A stretch of DNA of 64,000 nucleotides from Rhodoblastus sp963828185 (GTDB lineage: Bacteria > Pseudomonadota > Alphaproteobacteria > Rhizobiales > Beijerinckiaceae): positions 496,001 to 560,000 of the forward strand of contig CAWHDV010000017.1 of the NCBI GenBank assembly GCA_963828185.1, given 5' to 3'. The notes beneath the pieces were generated by a model. The model saw only the letters and a program-made list of their open reading frames with translations, was not told the DNA's origin and did no database searches. The stretch's first letter is position 1; the number at the start of each line of letters is the position of its first letter. Below, piece after piece: positions 35,466 through 43,727 of this stretch. The translations under genes and the position numbers were made by a program.

Positions 35466-37130
35466 CTAATCGTCGAAATGGCGGAGCATGTAAGTGGCGG
35501 GTTCCCATCGGCCGTGCGTCTCGCGAGTTATGACAAAACCTGCAAGCCGTGTGCCGACCAGATTATTCAAGAAACTCGCGCTCTTCTGCCGGCTTGAGGG
35601 GCCGTGGGTTGAAATCAGCTTCAAGAGGTCGGCGTCCAGCTTGGAGGCGATCACCGGCTGCCCGCCATAGACGGCGGCCCAAGCCTGAAAGAACCGGACC
35701 GCCCTTTCGCGCAGAGGGTCCGATGTCTTCATTTCCCCTTGTTTCAGGATGGCGTCGACGCAGCCGAGCGCGACAAGCGGGTCACGCACCCATTCCGCCC
35801 ATGTCTCGTAACTGCCGATCGGCGTGCCTTGCGCTTGAGGATTCCGCCGGCCCCAGCGCCAGATGGTGAGGACCGCGCCTAGAAGCTCGCACCTGCGCTT
35901 TGCAACGACACGCAAAAACGGCTCCCCAGCAAAATGCCGATTTTCTGGATCCTCGACGGCGGCGTCGAGATCGCTGACCAGGAAGCGCCGCGCCAAGTCC
36001 TCTAATATCGAGACTCCATTCCCCGTGACGCAGATCAGCGCGCGAGTTTCGAGCGGGGCCATTTCCGAGCGGCCCAGCAGACGCGCCGATACGCGCGACT
36101 CGGTCAAAAGTTGCGCCAGCAGATGCGAATGCGGACACTCGCCATTAAGGTTGTCGATCAGCGCCGCCGCCGGCGAGGTTCTCAAGACGGAAACCAGGCG
36201 CTTGTCGAATTCGGCCGTGCTTTCGCCGACGTGGAACGCCGAGGGCGACACGCCGAAGGCGACAATTGCGATCATGTGCGCAAGCAGCCCTTTGCCCAGA
36301 CCCGCGCCGGAAATTTGCGGCGCGCGGATCAATATCGCCGGCGCCAGCTCCAAGCTCGGGCGGCACACGCCGGTCAGCAGCGCTGTAATAAAAATCGATT
36401 CATCGACGCCGGGCGGTTGCGTCAAATCGGTTTTGCCGGTGGGGTCAACGGCACGGTCGCGAAACGGAAAGGTCGCAACAAGCGCTCGGATCAGCAGCAA
36501 GCTTGCCGCAGCTTGCTCGAACGTCGGATTTTCGGAGATTGGCGGCGCCTCAGCGCCGCGGCCCCACATTTTGGTCTTTCGGTCGTAACCCGCTTCGGAC
36601 CGGATGGAGCCGTCCGCTTCGAGAAACAGGCCGTGGCAAATGCCCTTTAATTCCGGCAGGCAGTTAGTGTCAGCAAGCGTCATTCGCGCGATTTTGTCGG
36701 GCAATGTCACAGCCTTTTGCGCGGCCGGAATCGAAGCCGTCCCCATGATTGGCTGGCAGATCTTGTGCGCCTCAATCACAACGCCGAGGTGGCTCAGATC
36801 GACGACGCTAGGACCATCCGATCCTGCGACAACCATCACGGCCTTCTTACCGCGGTAAAATACTGAACCCGTTTTGGCAAGCCGCTTTGCTAACGCGTCG
36901 GCCGCCGCGGGAAAATTGGCGGCTTGGATGTAAAGTGGCGGCAGAGCACTGGCCGCGTTTAAGCCATTGTCGTTGTCGCCTGACGCCGCGAGCGCCGCAG
37001 TCGTGTCTGCGGTCATGTCTGCGATCGCAACTGCGGTCGCATCTGCGGTCGCAGCGACGGTCGCTGCGACATCGAGATTTTCGAGCTGTTGCAAAAGGGG
37101 TGACGCGGATTGCGGGCTTTTATTCTCCAT
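35466..37130 (-). CDS. Primase/helicase-like ATPase of a mobile element
   Basis: A 554-residue protein. The N-terminal 100 residues are low-complexity (alternating A, T, V, D). The middle part (KICQPIMGTASIPAAQKAV, CLPELKGICHGLFLEADGSI) and the P-loop-like APQISGAGLGKGLLAHMIAI, FDKRLVSVLRTSPAAALIDN and RALICVTGNGVSI resemble the DUF3987/D5-type primase-helicase proteins encoded by phages and integrative elements. The Walker A is degenerate (GAGLGKG). It has no replication neighbours, only the G-run repeats downstream. Likely cargo of an integrated element. Confidence 0.6.
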   Translation of the reverse strand: MENKSPQSASPLLQQLENLDVAATVAATADATAVAIADMTADTTAALAASGDNDNGLNAASALPPLYIQAANFPAAADALAKRLAKTGSVFYRGKKAVMVVAGSDGPSVVDLSHLGVVIEAHKICQPIMGTASIPAAQKAVTLPDKIARMTLADTNCLPELKGICHGLFLEADGSIRSEAGYDRKTKMWGRGAEAPPISENPTFEQAAASLLLIRALVATFPFRDRAVDPTGKTDLTQPPGVDESIFITALLTGVCRPSLELAPAILIRAPQISGAGLGKGLLAHMIAIVAFGVSPSAFHVGESTAEFDKRLVSVLRTSPAAALIDNLNGECPHSHLLAQLLTESRVSARLLGRSEMAPLETRALICVTGNGVSILEDLARRFLVSDLDAAVEDPENRHFAGEPFLRVVAKRRCELLGAVLTIWRWGRRNPQAQGTPIGSYETWAEWVRDPLVALGCVDAILKQGEMKTSDPLRERAVRFFQAWAAVYGGQPVIASKLDADLLKLISTHGPSSRQKSASFLNNLVGTRLAGFVITRETHGRWEPATYMLRHFDD

Positions 37131-37529
37131 CTTGAACTCCAGGCGCTGGGATTGATAGTGGCGCTAGTCGTTCATCCGGGTCGCTTGTACCGGCATAGCC
37201 TCTTTTAGCCCACTTGCCTTTTGGGCGGTCGAACCGGCGAGGCATACCGGTTCGACATGGGGGTCTTGCGAGCAACTCTGAGAAGCCGCTCTCCGCTTTC
37301 TGTCCGCGGACCCGAAGCCGGGGATTTGCCGACGCTGACAAAACGTCGGTCTGGAGACAGGGCGTATCACTACAGCTGAAGCAAAAAGGATTTTTTCGGG
37401 AATTACAATAGCATCTGCAAAGGAGGGTTAATGCAGCGCGGCCACCAGGCGCCTTCTGCATTGGTTCGCTGGGCTCTAAACTTAAGCAGCCGATTGATAG
37501 CTTAGCGGGAAAATGATTCTTAACAGGGA
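37131..37529. other. Region upstream of the primase-like gene, no clear gene
   Basis: About 400 bp. A minus-strand open frame reaches into the primase start but has mixed, cysteine-rich composition and no clear HTH. An AG-rich stretch before the primase ATG could be its ribosome site. Confidence 0.35.
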
Positions 37530-38075
37530 GGAATACTTGCCTCGGCCTGGCGCGAGCCGACGTCAACCGACGGGTTGCGGCCGAGCCTCGCTTTGAGGAC
37601 GCTTTCGCCCCATCGCCGGTAAAAGGCGGTCCGGCTGACGCCAGCCAGCGCGCACATCCTGTCGATCGGCAAACCGGACGCCGATCCCTCGCCCTGCGGG
37701 CGCGTCATCGCTTGGATTTGAGCGAAGACGCTGTCGCGCCAGGACCGATGTTCGGCCGGCGTGACGCCTCGATATGCCGCAAGGCCTGCTTGAAAAAATC
37801 AAGGTCCAATTGTTGCTGGCCGACCTTCCGCTGCAGTTCAGCGATCTGACGGCGAGCCTCCCCAAGGTCGTTGGCCTTGGCGGCGACCCCGCGTGCTCGC
37901 TCCCGCTCCAAGGCTTCCGCCTTCGACGGGCGGCCACATCGCGCCAGCGGTAAATGATCGTCCGTTTGAGGCTCAGCTGCCGCGCCAAAGCGCTTCCGCT
38001 CTCGCCGGCCTCAAGCCTCCCAATCACCGCCAGTTTGAACTCGCGGCTGAAGGATCGTCGCTCTTCCGTGGACAT
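37530..38075 (-). pseudogene. IS3-family transposase remnant (OrfA and start of OrfB)
   Basis: From the ATG at 38075 the frame gives STEERRSFSREFKLAVIGRL and LARQLSLKRTIIYRWRDVAA, the HTH of IS3-type OrfA. After a frameshift the leucine-zipper part ARRQIAELQRKVGQQQLDLD and FFKQALRHIEASRRP follows. A third piece, IDRMCALAGVSRTAFYRRW, is the N-terminal start of OrfB. The DDE domain is absent, so the element is dead. Confidence 0.8.
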
Positions 38076-38682
38076 AGGGTTCTCCTGGTCGAGAACTGTC
38101 CCCGATTTTCTTGTCTCAAGGAAGGGGTGCACTCCAGGCGAGTCCCTGGCGGCGAGCTGGCGCCGCCAGGGACAAATTCAAGCGCCCTGGCGCAACCCTG
38201 AAATATTGGCCTCGAAGGCGCGGGCGTTGCGTCGCAAGTCCGATCCGCGCCGCGATGGAAACGCCCGCCACGGATGGACTGGCGGGCGTTTTTCGTTTCC
38301 CTTGATCCTGACGCCTATCCAACACCGCGGCGCCGCCCGCGACGGGGTGTTTTTTGGCCTCCCCCGCGCGTTTCCCACGCCCTTTCTCGGCTTTTTTTCG
38401 CCACCCGTCCCGATCTTGCGCCAGCTCATACGGCGAGGGCTTCGACTTGACGTGCCCTGCGTCCCGGCCGATCGGCGGCGCGGCCATCGCCGTCTCATGC
38501 GCCGTGACGCTCGATATCGTCGCCAGCGGCGCGGGCGTCGACCTGGCGCGCGGCGAGGGCTTCGACCTGGGACGCCGGACACCTCACCGATCGGGCGGCG
38601 CGACCGGCGCCAGCTCACGCGCGGGGCGCTTGAGACGTCCGGCCGTCGCGGGCATCCCATGGTGCATGCTGCTTCGACGCCT
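38076..38682. other. Degenerate duplicated stretch between the IS3 remnant and doc
   Basis: Two related blocks of about 70 bp, starting near 38431 and 38548, share CGGCGAGGGCTTCGAC and then CGATCGG(G)CGGCGCG. They look like an eroded duplication. Open frames on both strands are arginine- and alanine-rich and unconvincing. Confidence 0.45.
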
Positions 38683-39078
38683 TTAGTCCGGCGTCGCCAA
38701 AGAGTTTTTGCGAAGCCATGCGCCGAGGGCCTGCTCTGAAATGTCGCCCTTCGCCACGCCCTCGATGATGGAAACGACTTCATCCGTCCCAGCGACCAAC
38801 AGAAACCTTCGATCGGCGAGGAAGACCAATGCGGAGGCCAGCGCCACCCTCTTGTTCCCGTCGACAAAGCAGTGATTGCGGGCGAATCCGAAGGCATAGG
38901 AGGCGGCGAGGTCGAAAATGTCCGGCTCGCCATAAAGCGCCAGGTTCTTCGGTCTGGCGATTGTGCTTTCGAGCGCGCCGGGATTGAGAACACCCAACGC
39001 CCCGCCATAGAGCGCTATCTGCTCGTCATGCAGATACAGCACATCCTCGATTTCAAGCCAATTAAGGCCGTCCGTCAC
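38683..39078 (-). CDS. doc: Doc/Fic-family toxin
   Basis: A 131-residue protein with the Fic motif HCFVDGNKRVAL at residues 69-80 (H69, F71, D73, G74, N75, K76, R77) and the Doc-type N terminus VLYLHDEQIALYGG and LNPGALESTIARP. Doc kinases inactivate elongation factor Tu by phosphorylation; the DGN form of the motif is common in this family. Its ATG directly follows the stop of the upstream small gene, as expected for a toxin-antitoxin operon. Confidence 0.92.
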   Translation of the reverse strand: MTDGLNWLEIEDVLYLHDEQIALYGGALGVLNPGALESTIARPKNLALYGEPDIFDLAASYAFGFARNHCFVDGNKRVALASALVFLADRRFLLVAGTDEVVSIIEGVAKGDISEQALGAWLRKNSLATPD

Positions 39079-39333
39079 TTACTTGGCGAGACGAGCGAAA
39101 GCGTCCTTGTGGACGGCGTTGACGAGCTTCGACAGCTTCGCAACGCGTTGACGCCTTTTCTCCTTGACGTCCATTTGACGCACGGGGCCATTCACCCGAA
39201 GCGGCTCAGTCGCCGGTTCGTGCGCGTATCCGACTTTGATAGAAGTCATCTGACGCATGGCCACTCCTTCGGGGACGCTCCCCAGACCTGCAAAAATACC
39301 GCGCAATTGGCGTTCTGTAAAGTTTCCGGCCAT
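39079..39333 (-). CDS. Candidate antitoxin or accessory gene upstream of doc
   Basis: An 84-residue protein. Its ATG at 39333 overlaps the stop of the small XRE gene (TAATG), and its own stop abuts the doc ATG, so the three genes form one unit. It contains TERQLRGIFAGLGSVPEGVA, then MRQMTSIKVGYAHEPATEPL and a basic helical end KEKRRQRVAKLSKLVNAVHK. It does not look like Phd, the usual Doc antitoxin. By position it is the antitoxin candidate; the XRE protein is the other. Confidence 0.6.
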   Translation of the reverse strand: MAGNFTERQLRGIFAGLGSVPEGVAMRQMTSIKVGYAHEPATEPLRVNGPVRQMDVKEKRRQRVAKLSKLVNAVHKDAFARLAK

Positions 39334-39563
39334 TATCGCTTTTTCAGCCTGACGCCAGGGCCGCCGCCGTTGGCGTCAATAAACTCGACGCCGCCGGCTT
39401 CAAGCGCCCGCCTTAAAACGTCAAGCGTCGCATTTTGCGCCGCCGACTTGCCACCTTCAAAATTGCGAATCGTCGCAACGCCGATGTTCGAAACGTCGGC
39501 AAGCCGCTGTTGTGACCAGTCGATAAGGGCGCGCGCGGCGCGGACTTGGGCGGGCGTCATCAT
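39333..39563 (-). CDS. Small XRE-type regulator of the doc operon
   Basis: About 76 residues starting at one of two adjacent ATGs (39563 or 39560): MTPAQVRAARALIDWSQQRL, ADVSNIGVATIRNFEGGKSA, LDVLRRALEAGGVEFIDANG, GGPGVRLKKR. This is the common 'MTPAQLRAARALLxWSQ' type of single-domain HTH regulator in alphaproteobacteria. The open frame extends much further upstream, but only the last 76 residues are family-like. A short palindrome lies 20-37 bp upstream. Confidence 0.8.
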   Translation of the reverse strand: MMTPAQVRAARALIDWSQQRLADVSNIGVATIRNFEGGKSAAQNATLDVLRRALEAGGVEFIDANGGGPGVRLKKR

Positions 39564-39583
39564 GCGATAATTTATAAGGGCGG

Positions 39584-39600
39584 CTATCTTTTTTAGATAG
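39584..39600. promoter_or_regulatory. Palindrome upstream of the XRE-doc operon
   Basis: CTATCT at 39584-39589 and AGATAG at 39595-39600, separated by five T. It lies 21-37 bp before the XRE start codon and may be the operator for autoregulation. Confidence 0.4.
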
Positions 39601-39828
39601 TCCTGTTTGAAAACGATTGCGCCAAATCGCGATTTGTTATCAATATGGCTATCGAAAAACGATACCAGACGGTCTCTTTTCCCGACGCCTTTCCGTTGCC
39701 GTGCCACACCCGATTCCGAAACGCTTGGAGAAATTGCCATGACCAACATGAATCGCCGCACGATCCTCAGCTCGTTCGCGTTGGGCGCACCGGAAGAACA
39801 ATGCATCACGAGACAACTAATCACATGA

Positions 39829-39836
39829 TTGCATGA
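39829..39836. repeat. Left 8-bp direct repeat of the IS1595-type transposon
   Basis: TTGCATGA directly left of the element; the same 8 bp follow its right end at 42881. Eight-base duplications are typical of IS1595 elements. Caution: two further TTGCATGA-like copies follow on the right, so the target itself was repetitive. Confidence 0.7.
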
Positions 39837-39912
39837 GAGGCTTATCCCCTCGGATAAGGTTGGCTCACATATAGTGGATTGCAGCATAGTTGCTTGATTT
39901 TCATCTGAGCGG

Positions 39913-40323
39913 CTATGGCGCGTGATCGACGTCGGTTTTGCGGAGTAATTTGTCGAGCGTGAGCAGTGAGCAGCCGGCCGCCTTTGCGTAGGCGTAATGA
40001 AAGCAGTCAAAGTTGCTCAGGGCGCGTTTGCCGATTTCATATTGTTCCGCGACCGCGATGGCATAGGTTAGAATTCGTGCGGGCGTGGCCGGATCTCGCA
40101 AGGCGATATTTCGCGCGCCGAGCCATTCGACGACAACTTGTTCGGCCTGATGGTAGAGACAGTTCAATTGGTCTGGTCGAGAAAGCACGATAATGGCTTC
40201 CCAGGCCGCCATTGGAGATGTGAAGGCTTCGGATGTGGCGGCGAGGGCGTTTTCATAGGCGATGGCGGATTCCTCGCCAGCGATGATGGAGACGATGGCG
40301 CAGGCGTCGACAAACATCGGCAT
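39913..40323 (-). CDS. vapC: VapC-type PIN-domain toxin (transposon passenger)
   Basis: A 136-residue PIN ribonuclease: MPMFVDACAIVSIIAGEES with the first Asp, AAWEAIIVLSRP with the Glu, and the C-terminal FDCFHYAYAKAAGCSLLTLD and LLRKTDVD with the later acidic residues. Its ATG overlaps the vapB stop (TAATG). VapC toxins cleave tRNA or rRNA. It is located 76 bp inside the left end of the transposon. Confidence 0.88.
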   Translation of the reverse strand: MPMFVDACAIVSIIAGEESAIAYENALAATSEAFTSPMAAWEAIIVLSRPDQLNCLYHQAEQVVVEWLGARNIALRDPATPARILTYAIAVAEQYEIGKRALSNFDCFHYAYAKAAGCSLLTLDKLLRKTDVDHAP

Positions 40324-40571
40324 TAACCAGCGAGATCGTGATCGAGATCGTGAAAGGCCTCGGGCGGGACGGGCTTTCGGTTTTTCGGAAAGGCCAGTCC
40401 GTGCTTTTTAAGGATGCGGCGCGCCGTATCGCGCGGCGTTTCGGTCGTAAGTCTAGCCTTTATGGCTTCTTCAAGCGCAGTGACGACCGCTTTCGTGACA
40501 CTGGTGTTGTCGATTTCGGCAAGGCGGCGCGCCAGGCGATCCGCGTCTTGATTTCTGATGCTCAGAGTCAT
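40323..40571 (-). CDS. vapB: VapB-type antitoxin (transposon passenger)
   Basis: From the ATG at 40571 the protein has 82 residues: TLSIRNQDADRLARRLAEID and NTSVTKAVVTALEEAIKARL (ribbon-helix-helix-like DNA-binding part), then a C-terminal toxin-binding part with RILKKHGLAFPKNRKPVP. It would neutralise VapC and repress the operon. Two direct repeats just upstream are the likely operator. Confidence 0.85.
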   Translation of the reverse strand: MTLSIRNQDADRLARRLAEIDNTSVTKAVVTALEEAIKARLTTETPRDTARRILKKHGLAFPKNRKPVPPEAFHDLDHDLAG

Positions 40572-40595
40572 TTTCGCTCTCCGCTTTAGCTGCTT

Positions 40596-40628
40596 TGTAT
40601 AGCAAATTATTGCTTGAATGTATAGCAA
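40596..40628 (-). promoter_or_regulatory. Direct-repeat operator of the transposon vapBC
   Basis: TGTATAGCAA occurs at 40596-40605 and again at 40619-40628, 23 bp apart start to start (about two helical turns). The first copy is 25 bp before the vapB ATG. The same 23-bp spacing is seen at the other vapBC operon. Confidence 0.6.
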
Positions 40629-40711
40629 GCCCAGTGATCGGGCTGCAAGTTTCGCATGGCCGCGGTGACGAAAGAGGTCGTTGATCGCTCAGGCTGCCAT
40701 GGACCTTGACG

Positions 40712-41218
40712 TCAACAATGGCGGTAGGTCACTTTCAAAGAGGCGCGGGTCTTGGCGACTTTGACGCGCCAGCCATTGACGCCTTGACAGTCTTCGATGT
40801 CATCGGAGTCGGTGACTTCGCTGTAGACGATCCAGAGTGCGGGGAAAGGCCCCATTCCAGCGTCGAAATCAGAGATTTCCGCGCTCCAGCGCATGTGTGC
40901 GCCTGGTTCTTCGTCCCAGAAGCCAGGCATCGGCTCAATCGCCGTCCAGCCGTCAGGCATCTCATCGACGACAAATCCAGCTTGCCGAGCAAGGGTGGCG
41001 GTATTTGCGATGGCGGTTCTGCCGTCGAGGGCGAATACGTAGCGGCCGATATCGCCGCTTTCGTCGCATTCAAGCATTGAAGGCGATTCCCGCAGGGCCG
41101 CGCGGATGGTGTTGGAGTTGAGTATCGTCGACTGCTGGCGGTTGAGCCAGGCTTCGATCGCATCGCCGTTCGTCATGATGTTGGCGGGAATTTGGAAAGT
41201 TGTGACGGTTTTAGGCAT
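40712..41218 (-). CDS. Hypothetical protein (transposon passenger)
   Basis: From the ATG at 41218 the protein has 168 residues: PKTVTTFQIPANIMTNGDAI, then GRYVFALDGRTAIANTATLA and MPDGWTAIEPMPGFWDEEPG, an acidic middle, and a basic C-terminal end (KVAKTRASLKVTYRHC). No family recognised. The amino-acid composition is globular and not membrane-bound. It lies head to head with the GIY-YIG-like gene and shares a 130-bp control region with it. Confidence 0.6.
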   Translation of the reverse strand: MPKTVTTFQIPANIMTNGDAIEAWLNRQQSTILNSNTIRAALRESPSMLECDESGDIGRYVFALDGRTAIANTATLARQAGFVVDEMPDGWTAIEPMPGFWDEEPGAHMRWSAEISDFDAGMGPFPALWIVYSEVTDSDDIEDCQGVNGWRVKVAKTRASLKVTYRHC

Positions 41219-41352
41219 GACGGCTTCCTTTTGATGCATTTTAATCGTTTTTTGGGGTTACTTGCGAAAAGGTTCGCAAAATTCAGAGATTTATTGGTCT
41301 TTGACAATGTTTCAGCGGTGATGGTGACTCTGCCGTATTTGTGGAGGCGGGC

Positions 41353-41871
41353 ATGTACATCATTTATTGCGCATTTAATTCTTCGCTGAATCAGTATGCA
41401 TGGGAGTCGGGCAAACAGGCGCATGTTATCAAGATTGGGGCGACCAAGGACAAGGAAGTCCGTGAGGATTGGCTGAATGACGGGTATCCCGTGACAACGA
41501 GGCGACGGACCGCATCCTTGGCAAATAGAAAAGGATGGAAAATCGTGGGTGATTGGCCAGCGCCTGTCCAATATGACTGGCTTGATGTCAAGAAATTGGA
41601 AGGAGATATTAGGCGTGAGTTCAAGGGTCGTTGCGGGAAGTTCAAGCTTTACTCGGAGTTGAGGCTCATAATGAAGGAGACTGACGACCATTTGAACGGA
41701 CTAAGCGAGATTGTTCGCGCTGATATTGCTAGAATTGATAGCACGCCTTTCCCGCGTCAGGGCGGGTCATGGCGGTATGATGAGACGCCTGATCTAATTG
41801 CAAAAATTGCGCATTGTGTTCGCATTCATGATGCCGAATGGCGGACAATGGCAAGTCATCAGACTGTTTGA
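41353..41871 (+). CDS. GIY-YIG-like (T5orf172-type) protein, transposon passenger
   Basis: The ATG at 41353 follows GGAGG. The 172-residue protein starts MYIIYCAFNSSLNQYAWESG, then HVIKIGATKDKEVREDWLND. The 'YIIY...KIGxTxxxxxR' order matches the GIY-YIG nuclease superfamily in its T5orf172 form; the later catalytic Glu could lie in DVKKLEGDIRREFKGRC. Family members cut DNA, for example in homing and restriction. The gene converges on and overlaps the transposase gene by 13 bp. It is notably AT-rich compared with its neighbours. Confidence 0.6.
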   Translation: MYIIYCAFNSSLNQYAWESGKQAHVIKIGATKDKEVREDWLNDGYPVTTRRRTASLANRKGWKIVGDWPAPVQYDWLDVKKLEGDIRREFKGRCGKFKLYSELRLIMKETDDHLNGLSEIVRADIARIDSTPFPRQGGSWRYDETPDLIAKIAHCVRIHDAEWRTMASHQTV

Positions 41872-42797
41872 TCAACGAAGTCGCGGTATCCAGCGTGCGG
41901 CAGCCCGGCGGCGATGCCGATCAGCATGTCGAACGACGATTTCATGTGCCGTCGCCGGTTCCAGCGGAAGACGAACTCTTCGAGGTAGCGGCGCAGATGC
42001 GGCGCCCGGACGCCGTGATAGGTGCCGAGCGCCCATCTCTTGAAATTGGCGAAGACGCGATGGATCCACGGAAGGACCATATGCGCCGCCATTTTTCCGA
42101 CGACCTTGGGCTGGTGATTGTAGCCGTTCAGGCTGCGATAGGCGGAGAAGCCGTCGCTGAGCAGCGTTGCGCCGGGTTTAACGGCGCTGGCGACGAAGGC
42201 GCCGATGCTGACCGCGGTGAAGTCTTGCAGTGGCGCTAGGCGGATGCGGCGTGGATGGCCGTCGGGCGAAAGTTCGATCGCGCCGATGAAATGCAGCTTG
42301 CCGACGGCGCTGCGGCCTTGGCCGCCGGCGATCGGGTCGGCCTTGGTGCGATAAGGGATATCGCTCTCATCGACTTCGACGAGATCTTCGAGAAGCGACC
42401 GGTCGGGATCGACCATCGCGCGGCGCAGCTTTTGGAGCATTAGCCAGGCGGTTTTGTAGGAGCCGATGCCGAGCTGGGCTTGCAGTTGCAGCGCCGAGAT
42501 GCCGTTGGAGTGGCTGGCGACGGCGTAGATCGCTTGGAACCATGTCAGCAACGGCAGATGGGTCCGGTGCATGATGGTGCCGGCGGTGACCGAGGTCTGG
42601 CATCCGCAGGCGGCGCATTCGTAAGTGAAAGCCTTGGAGTCGAGCGCCCAGGCTTTGGCGCCTTGGCATTTTGGGCAGACGAAGCCGTTGGACCAGCGTT
42701 TTTCAAATAGGAATATGGCGCAGGCCGCGTCGTCGGGAAACCGCTTTTGGAAAGCGGCGCGGGACATGGGGCGGTCGTTTTTCCAGCGGCTCGGCAT
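41859..42797 (-). CDS. tnp: IS1595-family transposase (ISXO2-like)
   Basis: A 312-residue DDE transposase. The N-terminal zinc ribbon has CPKC at residues 41-44 and CAAC at 61-64. An HTH-like part follows (SNGISALQLQAQLGIGSYKT), then the catalytic core EDLVEVDESDIPYRTK, GATLLSDGFSAYRSLN and LRRYLEEFVFRWNRRR with its Asp, Asp and Glu. It appears intact. It lies 83 bp from the right terminal repeat and mobilises the whole 3.04 kb unit, presumably. Confidence 0.92.
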   Translation of the reverse strand: MPSRWKNDRPMSRAAFQKRFPDDAACAIFLFEKRWSNGFVCPKCQGAKAWALDSKAFTYECAACGCQTSVTAGTIMHRTHLPLLTWFQAIYAVASHSNGISALQLQAQLGIGSYKTAWLMLQKLRRAMVDPDRSLLEDLVEVDESDIPYRTKADPIAGGQGRSAVGKLHFIGAIELSPDGHPRRIRLAPLQDFTAVSIGAFVASAVKPGATLLSDGFSAYRSLNGYNHQPKVVGKMAAHMVLPWIHRVFANFKRWALGTYHGVRAPHLRRYLEEFVFRWNRRRHMKSSFDMLIGIAAGLPHAGYRDFVDQTV

Positions 42798-42880
42798 GAG
42801 AACGAATGTAGAACATTGCGCTACGCCGTCAAGCCATTTTGACTACCTATAGGGCGACCTGAGCCAAGGGGATAAGCCTC

Positions 42881-42888
42881 TTGCATGA
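42881..42888. repeat. Right 8-bp direct repeat of the IS1595-type transposon
   Basis: TTGCATGA directly right of the element, followed by two more TTGCATGA units to 42904. The stretch 42889-43223 that follows holds only degenerate coding-like DNA without a supported gene. Confidence 0.7.
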
Positions 42889-43223
42889 TTGCATGATTGC
42901 ATGATTATAAATCAATAGGCTAGCCTGACATTGACAACTAATTCAGGAGCGCATCAACCGAATGCGCACCGTCTTGATGCGCCGCCGCGGTAGAGAGGAC
43001 CACTCGTTGCGTTTACGACCAGCCCCCTGTCATCGGTCCTCGCCGCCGACGTCTTCGGCGGCGAGATCATCCGCGACGTCCCTTCGCAGATTGGCCGGCG
43101 GACCCGGCCAAGCCTTCTGCCTCATCCCGCTCACATCGCCGCGAACTGGCTTCACTGATTGAGCGATCGCGGAACGGCTAGCGTTAACCGCAGGCTATTC
43201 GCCAGCCGGGAGCGCACGGCCGG

Positions 43224-43409
43224 TTAGCCGACTTGGATTTCTGTTCTTGAAAAATCGTTGGCGCTCCGAGACGCCGACAGCATGACCAGGCGGGACGTAA
43301 TTTGGGTGGTTGCTGCTGCGATCTTTTCGGCGAAGCGGTGTGCGTCCGGTTTGCCTGCGAACAGGGCGACAAGGACGAAAGTGTCTGCGAGCCTCAGTCG
43401 TGTCCCCAC
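43224..43409 (-). pseudogene. Truncated PIN-domain toxin (VapC-like)
   Basis: Only the first 61 residues remain: RLADTFVLVALFAGKPDAHR, FAEKIAAATTQITSRLVMLS, ending in unrelated sequence. The intact protein would need about 130 residues with two more acidic residues. The start overlaps the upstream antitoxin-like gene by 16 bp, the usual toxin-antitoxin layout. Confidence 0.5.
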
Positions 43410-43681
43410 ATGGCGTCGATTGCGTCCTTCGTCATGGCCCGGCAGTTGGGACCGGCGTTTCGGGCGAGATCGCTGGAAATCCCTTCCATCGATGCGCGCA
43501 ATTTGCCGCGCAGCCGCCGACGCCGGCGTTTCTCGGCCACTGCCTGTTTCGCGAGGCCGTCCGCGACCATTTTGGCGAAATCAAGCGGATCTTCGGCTCC
43601 GGCAGCCCGAATGCCGGCGCGTATCAACGGCACAAGTCTACCGCGCAACCGGCGATATCGGCGTTTCGTCATGATCTTCAT
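43394..43681 (-). CDS. Antitoxin-like partner of the truncated PIN gene
   Basis: From an ATG at 43681 (or 43672) the protein has about 95 residues: MTKRRYRRLRGRLVPLIRAG, DPLDFAKMVADGLAKQAVAE, then a very basic stretch and NCRAMTKDAIDAMWGHD. The C-terminal 'DAIDAMWG' recalls the 'EAFDEMWGN' end of the VapB at 44822. I infer an antitoxin role from this and from gene order. Confidence 0.5.
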   Translation of the reverse strand: MKIMTKRRYRRLRGRLVPLIRAGIRAAGAEDPLDFAKMVADGLAKQAVAEKRRRRRLRGKLRASMEGISSDLARNAGPNCRAMTKDAIDAMWGHD

Positions 43682-43727
43682 CGACGTATGATGCGCCGGC
43701 TGGTGGCAGCCGTCAAAGGAACGCGTC

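Larger units (their letters stand above)
39837..42880. mobile_element. IS1595-family transposon (3044 bp) with vapBC and other passengers
   Basis: The element is bounded by inverted repeats starting GAGGCTTATCCCCT at both ends; the first 26 bp match at 22 positions. It contains, from left to right, a vapC-vapB pair, two genes of unknown or GIY-YIG-like type, and the IS1595 transposase reading leftward from the right end. An 8-bp direct repeat flanks it. IS1595-family derivatives with passenger genes have been described, but a toxin-antitoxin passenger makes this copy self-maintaining. Both ends and the transposase look intact. Confidence 0.82.

Noticed and set aside
42881..42904. Short tandem TTGCATGA repeats as a possible CRISPR-like array
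   Set aside because: Units are 8 bp and directly adjacent, without spacers. They are the target site of the transposon.
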